From positions 62,001 to 126,000 of the forward strand of contig JBGAPI010000003.1 in NCBI GenBank assembly GCA_044221335.1: a stretch of DNA of 64,000 bases, read 5' to 3'. Below, piece after piece: positions 35,576 to 43,136 of the stretch; position 1 is the stretch's first letter; the number at the start of each line of letters is the position of its first letter. Below the pieces are notes generated by a model. It was not told where the DNA came from. It searched no databases and saw only the letters and a program-made list of their open reading frames with translations. The translations under genes were made by a program, and so were the position numbers. The stretch comes from JBGAPI01 sp044221335. Lineage in GTDB: Bacteria > Pseudomonadota > Gammaproteobacteria > Xanthomonadales > Ahniellaceae.

Positions 35576-36699
35576 GCCGGCGCCCTGCCGATCGCGACCG
35601 TCGACGCTCGCGGTGCGCCGGCGACGAGGCGCCGGAGCACATGGCCGACGTCGCGCCGGAACTGCTCGCGGCCGAAACGTCGGCGCATGCGCTCCACGGC
35701 GTGGAGGCGCTCGTCTTCCGGCGGCGGCGCAAGAAGAACGCCGCGCAGCGCGGCCATCAGCTCGGTCTCGGCCACCGCATGGGACAACGGCGGGACGGAC
35801 AGCGGGTCGACCGAGCCGTCCACGTTCAGGCCGACCGCGACGCTTCCGCACATCATCGCCTCGAGGAACACGATCCCGAAGCCCTCCTTGCTGCTGGGCA
35901 TGACGAAGACGTCGGCGGACCGGAAGACGTCCACCATCGCCTCGGCGCGGATGGCACCGGCGAACACGACCGCGTCGCCCACGCCGCGCTCGTCGGCATG
36001 CGCGCCGAGCTCGGGACGGTCCTCCCCCTCGCCGACCACGAGGTAGACGAGGTCCGGGAATTCCTGCCGGAGCGCCGGCAGCAGGTCGATCACCGAGCGA
36101 TGGCCCTTGTAGCGATCACTGCGCGACAGCCGGCTGACGGTGAGCAGCACCCGCTTGCCGGCGAGACCGAGTTCGTCGCGGACCGCGGCGTGCGCCGGGC
36201 CCGGCTGGAACTTGTCCCCGACCATGTTCGGCAGCACCACGACCTGCCAGGGCTCCACCGCGCACCAGCCCAGCACCCGCTCGCGGGTATAGCGGCTGAC
36301 CGCGGTGATCAGGCTGGCGCGCTCGCAGGCGAACCGCCGCAGCCGGCTCGGGCGGGACCAGGCGTCGATGCCGTGCACCTGCAGCCAGCAGCGGCAGCCG
36401 AGCAGGCGCGCCGCCGCCAGCGCCAGCGGCATCAGGTTGACGTGCAGGCAGAGCACGACGTCGTACCGGCCGCGCAGCGCCGTCGCGAGGGTCGCGGCGA
36501 CCAGTCGCAGCCGCGACGGGGTCAGGCAACGGAACGCGACTTTCTCCGGCAACCGCGGCGAACTCGCGGCGGACAGTCCGAGCAGGTCGATCGACGTCAC
36601 TTCGGACTCGGCCGACAGCGCCGACAGCAGGTCGCGGTTGTACTGCGCGATGCCGCCGTAGCCGCCGAAGCTGTCGGTCGCGATTCCCAGGATGCGCAT
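35572..36699 (-). CDS. GT4-family glycosyltransferase
   Basis: 375-residue GT-B enzyme. Seen: MRILGIATDSFGGYGGIAQY with the acceptor-loop glycines, LLTVSRLSRSDRYKGHRSVI opening the C-lobe, and VMPSSKEGFGIVFLEAMMCG at the donor site. It starts at an ATG overlapping the amidotransferase stop by one base and ends overlapping the permease start. Donor unknown. Confidence 0.9.
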   Translation of the reverse strand: MRILGIATDSFGGYGGIAQYNRDLLSALSAESEVTSIDLLGLSAASSPRLPEKVAFRCLTPSRLRLVAATLATALRGRYDVVLCLHVNLMPLALAAARLLGCRCWLQVHGIDAWSRPSRLRRFACERASLITAVSRYTRERVLGWCAVEPWQVVVLPNMVGDKFQPGPAHAAVRDELGLAGKRVLLTVSRLSRSDRYKGHRSVIDLLPALRQEFPDLVYLVVGEGEDRPELGAHADERGVGDAVVFAGAIRAEAMVDVFRSADVFVMPSSKEGFGIVFLEAMMCGSVAVGLNVDGSVDPLSVPPLSHAVAETELMAALRGVLLAPPPEDERLHAVERMRRRFGREQFRRDVGHVLRRLVAGAPRASTVAIGRAPA

Positions 36700-38516
36700 C
36701 AGGCGCCCACCGGCTCGCGCAGCCAGGAGGTGGCGAAGCGCCGCGCCCAGGTATTGAGGTTGAGCCTTCCCCCCTGTGGCACCGGACGGGCCCGATCGAG
36801 CCAGTCCTGCAGCGGCGTCATGAAGCCGGTCTTGCTGCGGTCGATCACCGCGCGCGGCAAGGCCCGCGACGGCGCCGCCGCGAGCAGGCGCTTGCCGTGA
36901 CCCTGCCGGCGCAGCGCGTCGAGGCCCCCCAGCGAGCGCCACAGGTGCCGGTCGACCAGCGGCGTGCGGACCTCCACCGAGTGCGCCATGCTGGCCCAGT
37001 CGGTGTCGCGCAGCAGCTGGTTGCGCATGTAGGCGCCGGCCTCCAGGCAGGCGACTCTCGAATAGTCGTCGCTCACTCTCAGCACGCCGAGATCCTCGAG
37101 GCGATCGGCCCAGCGCAGCCGGCGCAGTCCTTCGCGGACCACGTCCTCCGGCAACAGCCGCTCGAGTTCCCAGGGCATGAACAGGCCGCGACGCAGCAGG
37201 TAGGCGCCGGACCAGCGACCGCCGAGCTCGAGCATGCCGGCGGCCTTCGGACTGAGGCGCGTCTGGCGCGCGAGCAGCAGCGCCGCCACCCGCCGCACAC
37301 CGCCGCCGAGCAGCGGGATCCGGCTCGGCAGCCACATCCGGCGCACCCACGCCGGCACCCGCTCGAACACGTCGTAGCCGCCGAACAGCTCGTCGCCGCC
37401 GACGCCGGACATCACCACCTTGAGACCCTGCTCGCGCGCAGCCTTGGCCGCGAACCAGGTATTGACGCCGTCGATGCTGGGCTGGTCCATCGCCGCCATG
37501 ATGGTCGGCAGCTCACGCTCGAACTCGGCGCGCGACACCAGACGTTCGACGTGGCGCGCGCCGTAGCGATGCGCGGTGTCCGCCGCGAGCGGTCCCTCGT
37601 CGACCGCGCTGTCGCGGAATTCGTCGAAGCGCAGGGTGACGGTGGTGACCGGCCGCGGATCGAGATCGGCCATCACGCCGAGGATCGCGCCGGAATCGAT
37701 GCCGCCGGAAAGGAATGCGCCGACCGGCACGTCGGCGACGAGATGCGCGCGCACGCTGTCGATCAGCGCCTCGACCACCCGCTCCGTCGCGTCGCGGCTG
37801 TCGCGGCCGGCATCGCGCGCGAACAGCGATTCGGTGCGGAAATGCGCCTGCGGCTGCTGGGCGCCGAGCGCATCGACCCAGAGATAGCAGCCCGCCGGCA
37901 GCGCGCGGACCTGCTGCCAGCAGGTGAACGGCTCCGGCACGTGCCCGAACAGGAAGAAGCCGACCTGCCCCGCGGGTTCCCGCGCGGCCGACACGCCGCC
38001 GCCGGCGAGCAGCGCCTTCACCTGCGAGGCGATCCGCACCGTCCAGCCGTCGTCGGCGTAGTACAGCGGCTTGATCCCGAACGGATCGCGTGCCAGCAGC
38101 ATCCGCCGGCGAACGCCGTCCCACAGCGCGAACGCGTACATCCCGCGCAGGTGATCGAACATGTCGCTGCCCCACTCCTCGTAGGCCAGCAGCAGGACCT
38201 CGGTGTCGGATTCGGTGCGGAAACCGCGGCCTCGCCGCGTCAGCTCGTCGCGCAGTTCGCGGTAGTTGTAGATCTCGCCGTTGAAGGTGATCGACAGCCG
38301 GCCGTCCGCCGAGTGCATCGGCTGCGCGGCGCGCTCGTCGAGGTCGATGATCGCCAGCCGGCGATGTCCGAGACCGACGCGGCCGTCGTCCGAGAACCAG
38401 GCGCCCGCGCCGTCCGGCCCGCGCGCCTGCATGTGGTCGCGGATCCGGACCAGCTCGCCGCGGTCCAGCGGAGCGGCAGCGCCATGATAGGCGTAGAGGG
38501 CGGCGACGCCGCACAT
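36699..38516 (-). CDS. asnB: Asparagine synthase-like glutamine amidotransferase
   Basis: 605-residue class II amidotransferase. Seen: N-terminal nucleophile Cys2 (MCGVAALYAY), ITFNGEIYNYRELRDEL and the synthetase P-loop FLSGGIDSGAILG (about 268-280). In polysaccharide loci such enzymes (for example WbpS) convert hexuronic acids to uronamides with glutamine as nitrogen source. The UDP-HexNAc dehydrogenase two genes upstream could supply the acid. Housekeeping asparagine synthesis is a less likely alternative given the location. Confidence 0.88.
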   Translation of the reverse strand: MCGVAALYAYHGAAAPLDRGELVRIRDHMQARGPDGAGAWFSDDGRVGLGHRRLAIIDLDERAAQPMHSADGRLSITFNGEIYNYRELRDELTRRGRGFRTESDTEVLLLAYEEWGSDMFDHLRGMYAFALWDGVRRRMLLARDPFGIKPLYYADDGWTVRIASQVKALLAGGGVSAAREPAGQVGFFLFGHVPEPFTCWQQVRALPAGCYLWVDALGAQQPQAHFRTESLFARDAGRDSRDATERVVEALIDSVRAHLVADVPVGAFLSGGIDSGAILGVMADLDPRPVTTVTLRFDEFRDSAVDEGPLAADTAHRYGARHVERLVSRAEFERELPTIMAAMDQPSIDGVNTWFAAKAAREQGLKVVMSGVGGDELFGGYDVFERVPAWVRRMWLPSRIPLLGGGVRRVAALLLARQTRLSPKAAGMLELGGRWSGAYLLRRGLFMPWELERLLPEDVVREGLRRLRWADRLEDLGVLRVSDDYSRVACLEAGAYMRNQLLRDTDWASMAHSVEVRTPLVDRHLWRSLGGLDALRRQGHGKRLLAAAPSRALPRAVIDRSKTGFMTPLQDWLDRARPVPQGGRLNLNTWARRFATSWLREPVGA

Positions 38517-38553
38517 CAGGCCGGCTCCTTCGCGGGGCGCTGGGCGATCGTCG

Positions 38554-39702
38554 TCACAGGTGGCCGACCGCGCCGAATATGGCCACCGCGGTCGAGGCGA
38601 GGATGCCGGCGCCCTGCAGCCCGGCCGAAAGGCGAAATCCCGCGGCGAGAAAATGGACGATCGCCGGCATCGCCCACACCGCGTAGCGGTCGAACGAATG
38701 GAAGCCCCAGTACGGTCCGGTGGAGAAGATGAAGAGGCTGTTGCCGAACAGCCAGGCCGCCATCGCGCGATCGAACGCGGATGCCGCCCCGCCGGCAAGC
38801 CGTCGCGCCGCGATCGCCATCGCGACCAGCACCATCGCGACATTGGCGGCGATGTAGCAGAGCTTCCAGGTCGGCACGGGCAGGCGCAGTGCGCCGGCGA
38901 TCAGCGCCTGGAACGGCCAGCCCCAGTGCGGCGCATTGGCCGCGTCGTAGCCGAGCTGGGCCAGCGCGGTCGCCGGGATGTTGGCGGCGTGGCCGTACAT
39001 GCCGAGCTGATGCAGCCAGTCGCCGTACTCGATGCGGTTGAACGGAAGCAGCATGCCGGCGATCAGCCCGCAGCCGAGGACGTAGCGGACGAACGCCGGG
39101 CCGCGCCCGGACTCCGGCAGCAGGAAAACGCCGCCGAGGCAGGCGAACACGCTGGCCGGGCGGAACAGTCCTGCCGCGCCCATCACCAGGCCCGCGGCCA
39201 GCGGGTGTCCCCGCTGCAGCAGCAGGTAGCTGGCCAGGATCAGCAGCAGGTTGGCCGGCTCGCTCATGCCGAGCGCCGAGCAAAGCACGAAGGCCGGGCT
39301 CATCCATGCGAGCATCCAGGCCCCCTGCAGGCTGCCGCCGCAGCGGCGGAAGGCGACCGGGACCGCCGCGGCGGCGATCATGCCGAGCAGCACGGCGCTC
39401 CAGGCATAGCCGAACACGCGCCCGGGTGGGCCGATCAGCACGCTCCATCCGGGGAACACCCGCGTATGCCAGCTGTCCGGCGGCAGGACCGCGCCTTCGA
39501 ACATCGCCTGGGCGACGACGACGTAGGACGGCACGTCGGTCGCCTCGAGCACGGCCGTCAACGCCCGCCCGGAGACCCCGAGCACGATTCCGAACACCAC
39601 CAGCCGCATCGCCAGCGCGACGCCGAACAGTGCGCGATCGGCGCCGCGGCCGTCGCCGGCGCGCCCGGAAGCGAAGCCGAGGTCGGCATCGACCGCACTC
39701 AC
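38554..39702 (-). CDS. Polytopic membrane protein, probable GT-C glycosyltransferase
   Basis: 382-residue membrane protein with about nine to ten helices. A first periplasmic loop after helix 1 carries acidic/His residues (VLEATDVPSYVVVAQAM, then WHTRVFPGWSVLIGPP), as in lipid-linked-sugar mannosyltransferases of the PIG-M/GT87-like type, and HSFDRYAVWAMPAI lies near the end. Start GTG overlaps the dehydrogenase stop as GTGA. The GT-C assignment rests on topology and weak motif likeness. Confidence 0.55.
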   Translation of the reverse strand: MSAVDADLGFASGRAGDGRGADRALFGVALAMRLVVFGIVLGVSGRALTAVLEATDVPSYVVVAQAMFEGAVLPPDSWHTRVFPGWSVLIGPPGRVFGYAWSAVLLGMIAAAAVPVAFRRCGGSLQGAWMLAWMSPAFVLCSALGMSEPANLLLILASYLLLQRGHPLAAGLVMGAAGLFRPASVFACLGGVFLLPESGRGPAFVRYVLGCGLIAGMLLPFNRIEYGDWLHQLGMYGHAANIPATALAQLGYDAANAPHWGWPFQALIAGALRLPVPTWKLCYIAANVAMVLVAMAIAARRLAGGAASAFDRAMAAWLFGNSLFIFSTGPYWGFHSFDRYAVWAMPAIVHFLAAGFRLSAGLQGAGILASTAVAIFGAVGHL

Positions 39703-41003
39703 AGGCGCTCGTCCACGCGATCCGCCGGCCAGATGCTGCGCAGGTCGAACAGCACGCCACCAGGACGCAGCCAGGACCGGACCTCGCTGACCGCAAGCCG
39801 CCGGAACTCGTCATGCGCGACGGCCAGCAGCACGGCGTCGTAGGTACCGGCGGTGGGCGCCGCGCACAAGTCGATGCCGTGCTCGCGCCGCGCCGCCGCC
39901 GCATCCGCGCGCGGATCGAGCACATCGACCGCCGCCTGCAATCCGCGCAACTCGGTGACGATTTCGACGACGCGGGTGTTGCGCAGGTCGGCGCAGTTCT
40001 CCTTGAAGGTCAGCCCGAGCACCAGGATGCGTGCGCCCGGCACAGCGCGACCTCGCCGCGCCATCAGACGCAGCAGGCGCGTGCCGACGTATTCGCTCAT
40101 GCCGTCGTTGATCCGCCGCGCCGCCTTGATCAGTTCGGGGTGGGCGCCGACTTCCTCGGCCTTGTGGATGAGGTAGTAGGGATCGACGCCGATGCAATGG
40201 CCGCCGACCAGGCCCGGGCGGACCGGCATGAAGTTCCACTTGGTCCCTGCCGCCGCCAGCACAGCCTCGGTGTCGAGGCCCATGCGGTGGAACATCACCG
40301 CGAGTTCGTTGGCGAGCGCGATGTTGACGTCGCGCTGGGTGTTCTCGACCGCCTTCGCCGCTTCCGCCACGCGGATCGACGGCGCGCGATGGGTGCCGGC
40401 GCGGACGATGCGGCGGTAGATCGCGTCGACCCGTTCGGCGGCCTCCGGCGTCGAACCGGACGTGACCTTGACGATGTCGGCCAGACGCCGCGTGCGGTCG
40501 CCGGGATTGATCCGCTCCGGGCTGTAGCCGCAGTGGAAGTCGACGTTGTAGGCGAGACCGCTCAGCTGTTCCAGCAGCGGCGCGCATTCCTCGTCGGTGG
40601 CGCCGGGGTAGACCGTCGACTCGTAGACGACCAGGTCGCCGCGCTTCAGCACCGCGCCGACCGCGCGGGTCGCCGCGAGCAGCGGGCCGAGGTCGGGCAG
40701 CTTGTGGCGGTTGACCGGGGTCGGTACCGCGATCAGGTACACGGTACAGTCGGTCAGCGCGGCGGGGTCGTGCTGGAACTCGATCCGGTCCCGCACCGCG
40801 AAGATCGCCGCCGGCTCGACCTCGCCGCTGTCATCGCTTCCTTCGCGCAGGCGTCGGACACGCTCCGCATCGATATCGAAGCCGACCACGTCGAACTCCG
40901 CCGCGAGCGCCACGGCGAGCGGCAGGCCGACGTAGCCGAGGCCGATCACCGCGATGCGTTCGTCGCCGTTGCGATGCCGGGGGTCGGCGGGGATCGTCGT
41001 CAT
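39699..41003 (-). CDS. UDP-N-acetylhexosamine 6-dehydrogenase (WbpO/TviB-like)
   Basis: 434-residue nucleotide-sugar dehydrogenase making a UDP-HexNAc uronic acid (UDP-GalNAcA or UDP-GlcNAcA) with two NAD+. Seen: NAD-binding GLGYVGLPLA (21-30), YESTVYPGATDEEC, catalytic Cys270 in GGHCIGVDPYYL, and GLTFKENCADLRNTR. The family resemblance is to WbpO/TviB/CapL rather than to the UDP-glucose dehydrogenase found elsewhere in the window. Start lies 7 bp after the MarR-type gene. Confidence 0.9.
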   Translation of the reverse strand: MTTIPADPRHRNGDERIAVIGLGYVGLPLAVALAAEFDVVGFDIDAERVRRLREGSDDSGEVEPAAIFAVRDRIEFQHDPAALTDCTVYLIAVPTPVNRHKLPDLGPLLAATRAVGAVLKRGDLVVYESTVYPGATDEECAPLLEQLSGLAYNVDFHCGYSPERINPGDRTRRLADIVKVTSGSTPEAAERVDAIYRRIVRAGTHRAPSIRVAEAAKAVENTQRDVNIALANELAVMFHRMGLDTEAVLAAAGTKWNFMPVRPGLVGGHCIGVDPYYLIHKAEEVGAHPELIKAARRINDGMSEYVGTRLLRLMARRGRAVPGARILVLGLTFKENCADLRNTRVVEIVTELRGLQAAVDVLDPRADAAAARREHGIDLCAAPTAGTYDAVLLAVAHDEFRRLAVSEVRSWLRPGGVLFDLRSIWPADRVDERL

Positions 41004-41010
41004 CGTCGGA

Positions 41011-41376
41011 TCAGTGGCGCCCGGGGCTCATCGCGCCGCCGTTGCCGGAGCGTTCCTGCAACTGCGCGACCTCGCGGCGCAGGTCTGCCAGCTCCAGCGA
41101 AAGCTGGTCGTACTCCTGCTGCTTGCGCTTCAGGAAGGCCAGCGTCACCCGCGCCTTCGCCTTCAGGCCCGACGGCGTCAGCGCGTAGGCGTAGGCGAGC
41201 TTGTGCTGACTGTTGGTGAAGTTGCGCACCTTGAGCCAGCCCTTGTCGATCAGTGCGCGCACGCAATAGTTGGCCTTGCCGAGCGACAGGCCGAGTTCGG
41301 CCGCGAGCTCGCGCTGGCTGATCCGCGGGCGCTCGGCCAGCAGGCGCAGGACGCGGAAGCGGAGTTCGTCGTTCAC
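41011..41376 (-). CDS. MarR-family EPS-associated transcriptional regulator
   Basis: 121-residue winged-helix protein of the EPS-associated MarR type. Seen: LRFRVLRLLAERPRISQREL, LGLSLGKANYCVRALIDKGW (helix-turn-helix) and a C-terminal coiled coil (AFLKRKQQEYDQLSLELADL). It is the first gene after the ops element and starts with GTG. No Shine-Dalgarno sequence is seen 5-13 bases upstream, which fits RfaH-dependent translation activation. Heads the polysaccharide operon; its target sites are not known. Confidence 0.9.
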   Translation of the reverse strand: MNDELRFRVLRLLAERPRISQRELAAELGLSLGKANYCVRALIDKGWLKVRNFTNSQHKLAYAYALTPSGLKAKARVTLAFLKRKQQEYDQLSLELADLRREVAQLQERSGNGGAMSPGRH

Positions 41377-41399
41377 GGGATCGTTGCGGTCGATTCCGG

Positions 41400-41411
41400 C
41401 ACGCTACCGCC
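41400..41411 (-). promoter_or_regulatory. ops element (RfaH recruitment site)
   Basis: On the minus strand the sequence is GGCGGTAGCGTG, identical in all 12 positions to the E. coli ops core. It lies in the 5' leader of the polysaccharide operon, about two dozen bases before the MarR-type start codon and downstream of the RfaH-like gene itself. RfaH family proteins bind this element on paused RNA polymerase and make the complex insensitive to Rho and pausing. Confidence 0.88.
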
Positions 41412-41498
41412 CTTCGGCTGAGGGCGTGCCGTATGGCCTTGCACCGGGTTGTTGCGGCACGCGCCACGGGCTCTTGGCGGCGCGTGCTCTTGAAGGTT

Positions 41499-41567
41499 CG
41501 CGGCTTGTGCCGCTCCTGCATCGCGGCTTGCGCCGCTCCTACATAGCGGCTTGCGCCGCTCCCACGG
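41499..41567. repeat. Three 23-bp palindromic repeats (GTAGGAGCGGC type)
   Basis: Three near-identical units (cgcggcttgtgccgctcctgc / cgcggcttgcgccgctcctac / agcggcttgcgccgctcccac) in direct tandem; each contains a short inverted repeat GCGGC...GCCGC. The last unit encodes the end of the RfaH-like protein. Similar elements are common extragenic repeats in gammaproteobacteria. Confidence 0.85.
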
Positions 41568-42093
41568 GGAACAGCATGGCGAGGTGCTTGCGCGGGACCA
41601 CCACGCTGCATGCGTCGCCGAGCATCCGCACCAGGAGTCGTACGCGCTCCAGGCCGCAGGCGCTCTGGAAGATCGCGGAGAGGCCGGACAGCGGCCCTTC
41701 GGTGACCGTGACCTCGTCGCCGGGACGCAGATCCGGGGCGTTGAGTTCGACGATGGTGTCCGCATCGCTGCGCGAGCGGATCGACGCGATCACCTGCTCC
41801 GGCACCTGGGCCGGCGCCGTGCCGAAGCGCACCAGTCCCGCCACGCCGCGGGTCGAGCGCACCGGTGCCAACGAGGTGAGGTCGGCGTCGGCACGCAGGA
41901 AGACGTAGCGCGGGAACAGCGCTTCGATACTGTCGACCATGCCGCGGGCGCCGCGGCGCGAATGGCGCACCCGCGGGTACAGGCACTCGTAGCCCTGGCG
42001 CAGCAGGTTGGCCAACGCCACCGGCTCCGCGCGCGGCTTGGTCAGCACGGCGTACCAGCGGGGATCAGCGAGGGCGGTCGTTGCGTTCAACAT
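41539..42093 (-). CDS. rfaH: RfaH-like transcription antitermination protein (NusG paralogue)
   Basis: 184-residue NusG-type protein. Seen: an N-terminal NGN domain (RWYAVLTKPRAEPVALANLL, then ALFPRYVFLRADADL) and a C-terminal KOW domain (LRPGDEVTVTEGPLSGLSAI). It should suppress Rho termination in the long downstream polysaccharide operon through the ops element found just after the gene. The last eight residues (VGAAQAAM) and the stop codon lie in an intergenic repeat, so the native tail may have been replaced. The start codon is inside a perfect 9-bp inverted repeat and has no Shine-Dalgarno sequence. Confidence 0.9.
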   Translation of the reverse strand: MLNATTALADPRWYAVLTKPRAEPVALANLLRQGYECLYPRVRHSRRGARGMVDSIEALFPRYVFLRADADLTSLAPVRSTRGVAGLVRFGTAPAQVPEQVIASIRSRSDADTIVELNAPDLRPGDEVTVTEGPLSGLSAIFQSACGLERVRLLVRMLGDACSVVVPRKHLAMLFPVGAAQAAM

Positions 42094-42103
42094 GTGAACG
42101 CAA
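42081..42103 (-). promoter_or_regulatory. 9-bp perfect inverted repeat over the rfaH start codon
   Basis: TTGCGTTCA - 5 bp - TGAACGCAA, with the ATG in the spacer. On the minus strand a TTGAAC / 17 bp / TACCTT promoter-like pair lies just upstream, which would start transcription close to the ATG (a leaderless message). The palindrome could be an operator or an RNA hairpin; this is an inference. Confidence 0.55.
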
Positions 42104-42107
42104 GGTA

Positions 42108-43136
42108 CTAAAGCGCCTGACCCGGTTCAAGGGAACGTAGCGCGCGAATCGCCGCGCCGTCGCGAATCCAGCGCCAGGCAGTGTGAACGATCGTCGCGAG
42201 ATCGCCGTGCCGCGGCCGCCAGCCGAGCTCGGCGGTCGCGCGCTGCGGGTCCGCGAACAGCGCGGCGGGATCGCCGTGACGGCGCGGCCGGAGCGCACGC
42301 GTGGCGCGTCGACCGAGCTCCCGCTCGCAGGCCGCGAGGACCTCCAGCACCGAGAAGCCGCGGCCGGAGCCGAGGTTGAACACCCCGCCGTCGAAACCGG
42401 CGAACAGGGCATCCAGCGCCGCCAGGTGCGCGCCGGCGACGTCGGCGACATGCAGGTAGTCGCGGACGCAGGTGCCGTCCGCGGTCGGATAGTCGGTGCC
42501 GTTGATCTCCACGGGGGCCGCGTCCCGGAGTGCCGTCAGGATGCGTGGCACGAGCCGGGTCTCCGGGACGTGCCATTCGCCGAGGGTGCCGTCGGGATCC
42601 GCGCCCGCGACGTTGAAATAGCGCAGCCGGACGGCTCGGAGGCCGTCGTCGCGCGCGGCGACGATCAGGTTCTCCGCCGCGAGCTTGCTGCGGCCGTAGA
42701 CGCTGACCGGCGCCAGCGGCGCGTCCTCGCCGACCGGGGCCGAATCGGGCTGCCCGTAGACCGCGCAGGTGCTGGAGTGGACCAGCGTCCCCACCCCGGC
42801 CTCGCGCATCGCGGCGATCAGGCTGGCGGTGCCGTCGGTGTTGACCCGGCGGTAGCCCGCAGGATCCCGTTCGCCATCGGCGACGACGCAGCGCGCGGCG
42901 AGGTGAGCGACGGCCGTGACCCGGTGGCGACGCAGTACCGCCGCGAGTCTGCCGCTATCGAGCAGGTCGCCACGCTCGAACGGCCCGAAGCGCAGCGCCC
43001 ATTCGTTGCCGGTGGACAGGTCGTCGTACGCGACCGGCAGCCAGCCGCGCGCGGCGATCGCCTTGCAGACGTGGCTGCCGATGTAGCCGGCGCCGCCGGT
43101 GACGAGGACCGCGCGCTGTCCGGGTCCGAGCGTCAT
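42108..43136 (-). CDS. galE: UDP-glucose 4-epimerase
   Basis: 342-residue NAD-dependent epimerase giving UDP-galactose (and possibly UDP-GalNAc). Seen: VTGGAGYIGSHVCKAI (NAD binding), VHSSTCAVYGQ, catalytic Tyr147 and Lys151 in VYGRSK, and LRYFNVAGADPDGTLGEWH, diagnostic of GalE. ATG start overlaps the stop of the UDP-GlcA decarboxylase gene as ATGA. It supplies galactose for the polymer. Confidence 0.95.
   Translation of the reverse strand: MTLGPGQRAVLVTGGAGYIGSHVCKAIAARGWLPVAYDDLSTGNEWALRFGPFERGDLLDSGRLAAVLRRHRVTAVAHLAARCVVADGERDPAGYRRVNTDGTASLIAAMREAGVGTLVHSSTCAVYGQPDSAPVGEDAPLAPVSVYGRSKLAAENLIVAARDDGLRAVRLRYFNVAGADPDGTLGEWHVPETRLVPRILTALRDAAPVEINGTDYPTADGTCVRDYLHVADVAGAHLAALDALFAGFDGGVFNLGSGRGFSVLEVLAACERELGRRATRALRPRRHGDPAALFADPQRATAELGWRPRHGDLATIVHTAWRWIRDGAAIRALRSLEPGQAL

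Noticed and set aside
41499..41567. CRISPR-like or iteron array suspected from three 23-bp repeats
   Set aside because: The units abut without spacers, and the last runs into the rfaH-like coding end; an extragenic palindromic repeat is the simpler explanation.
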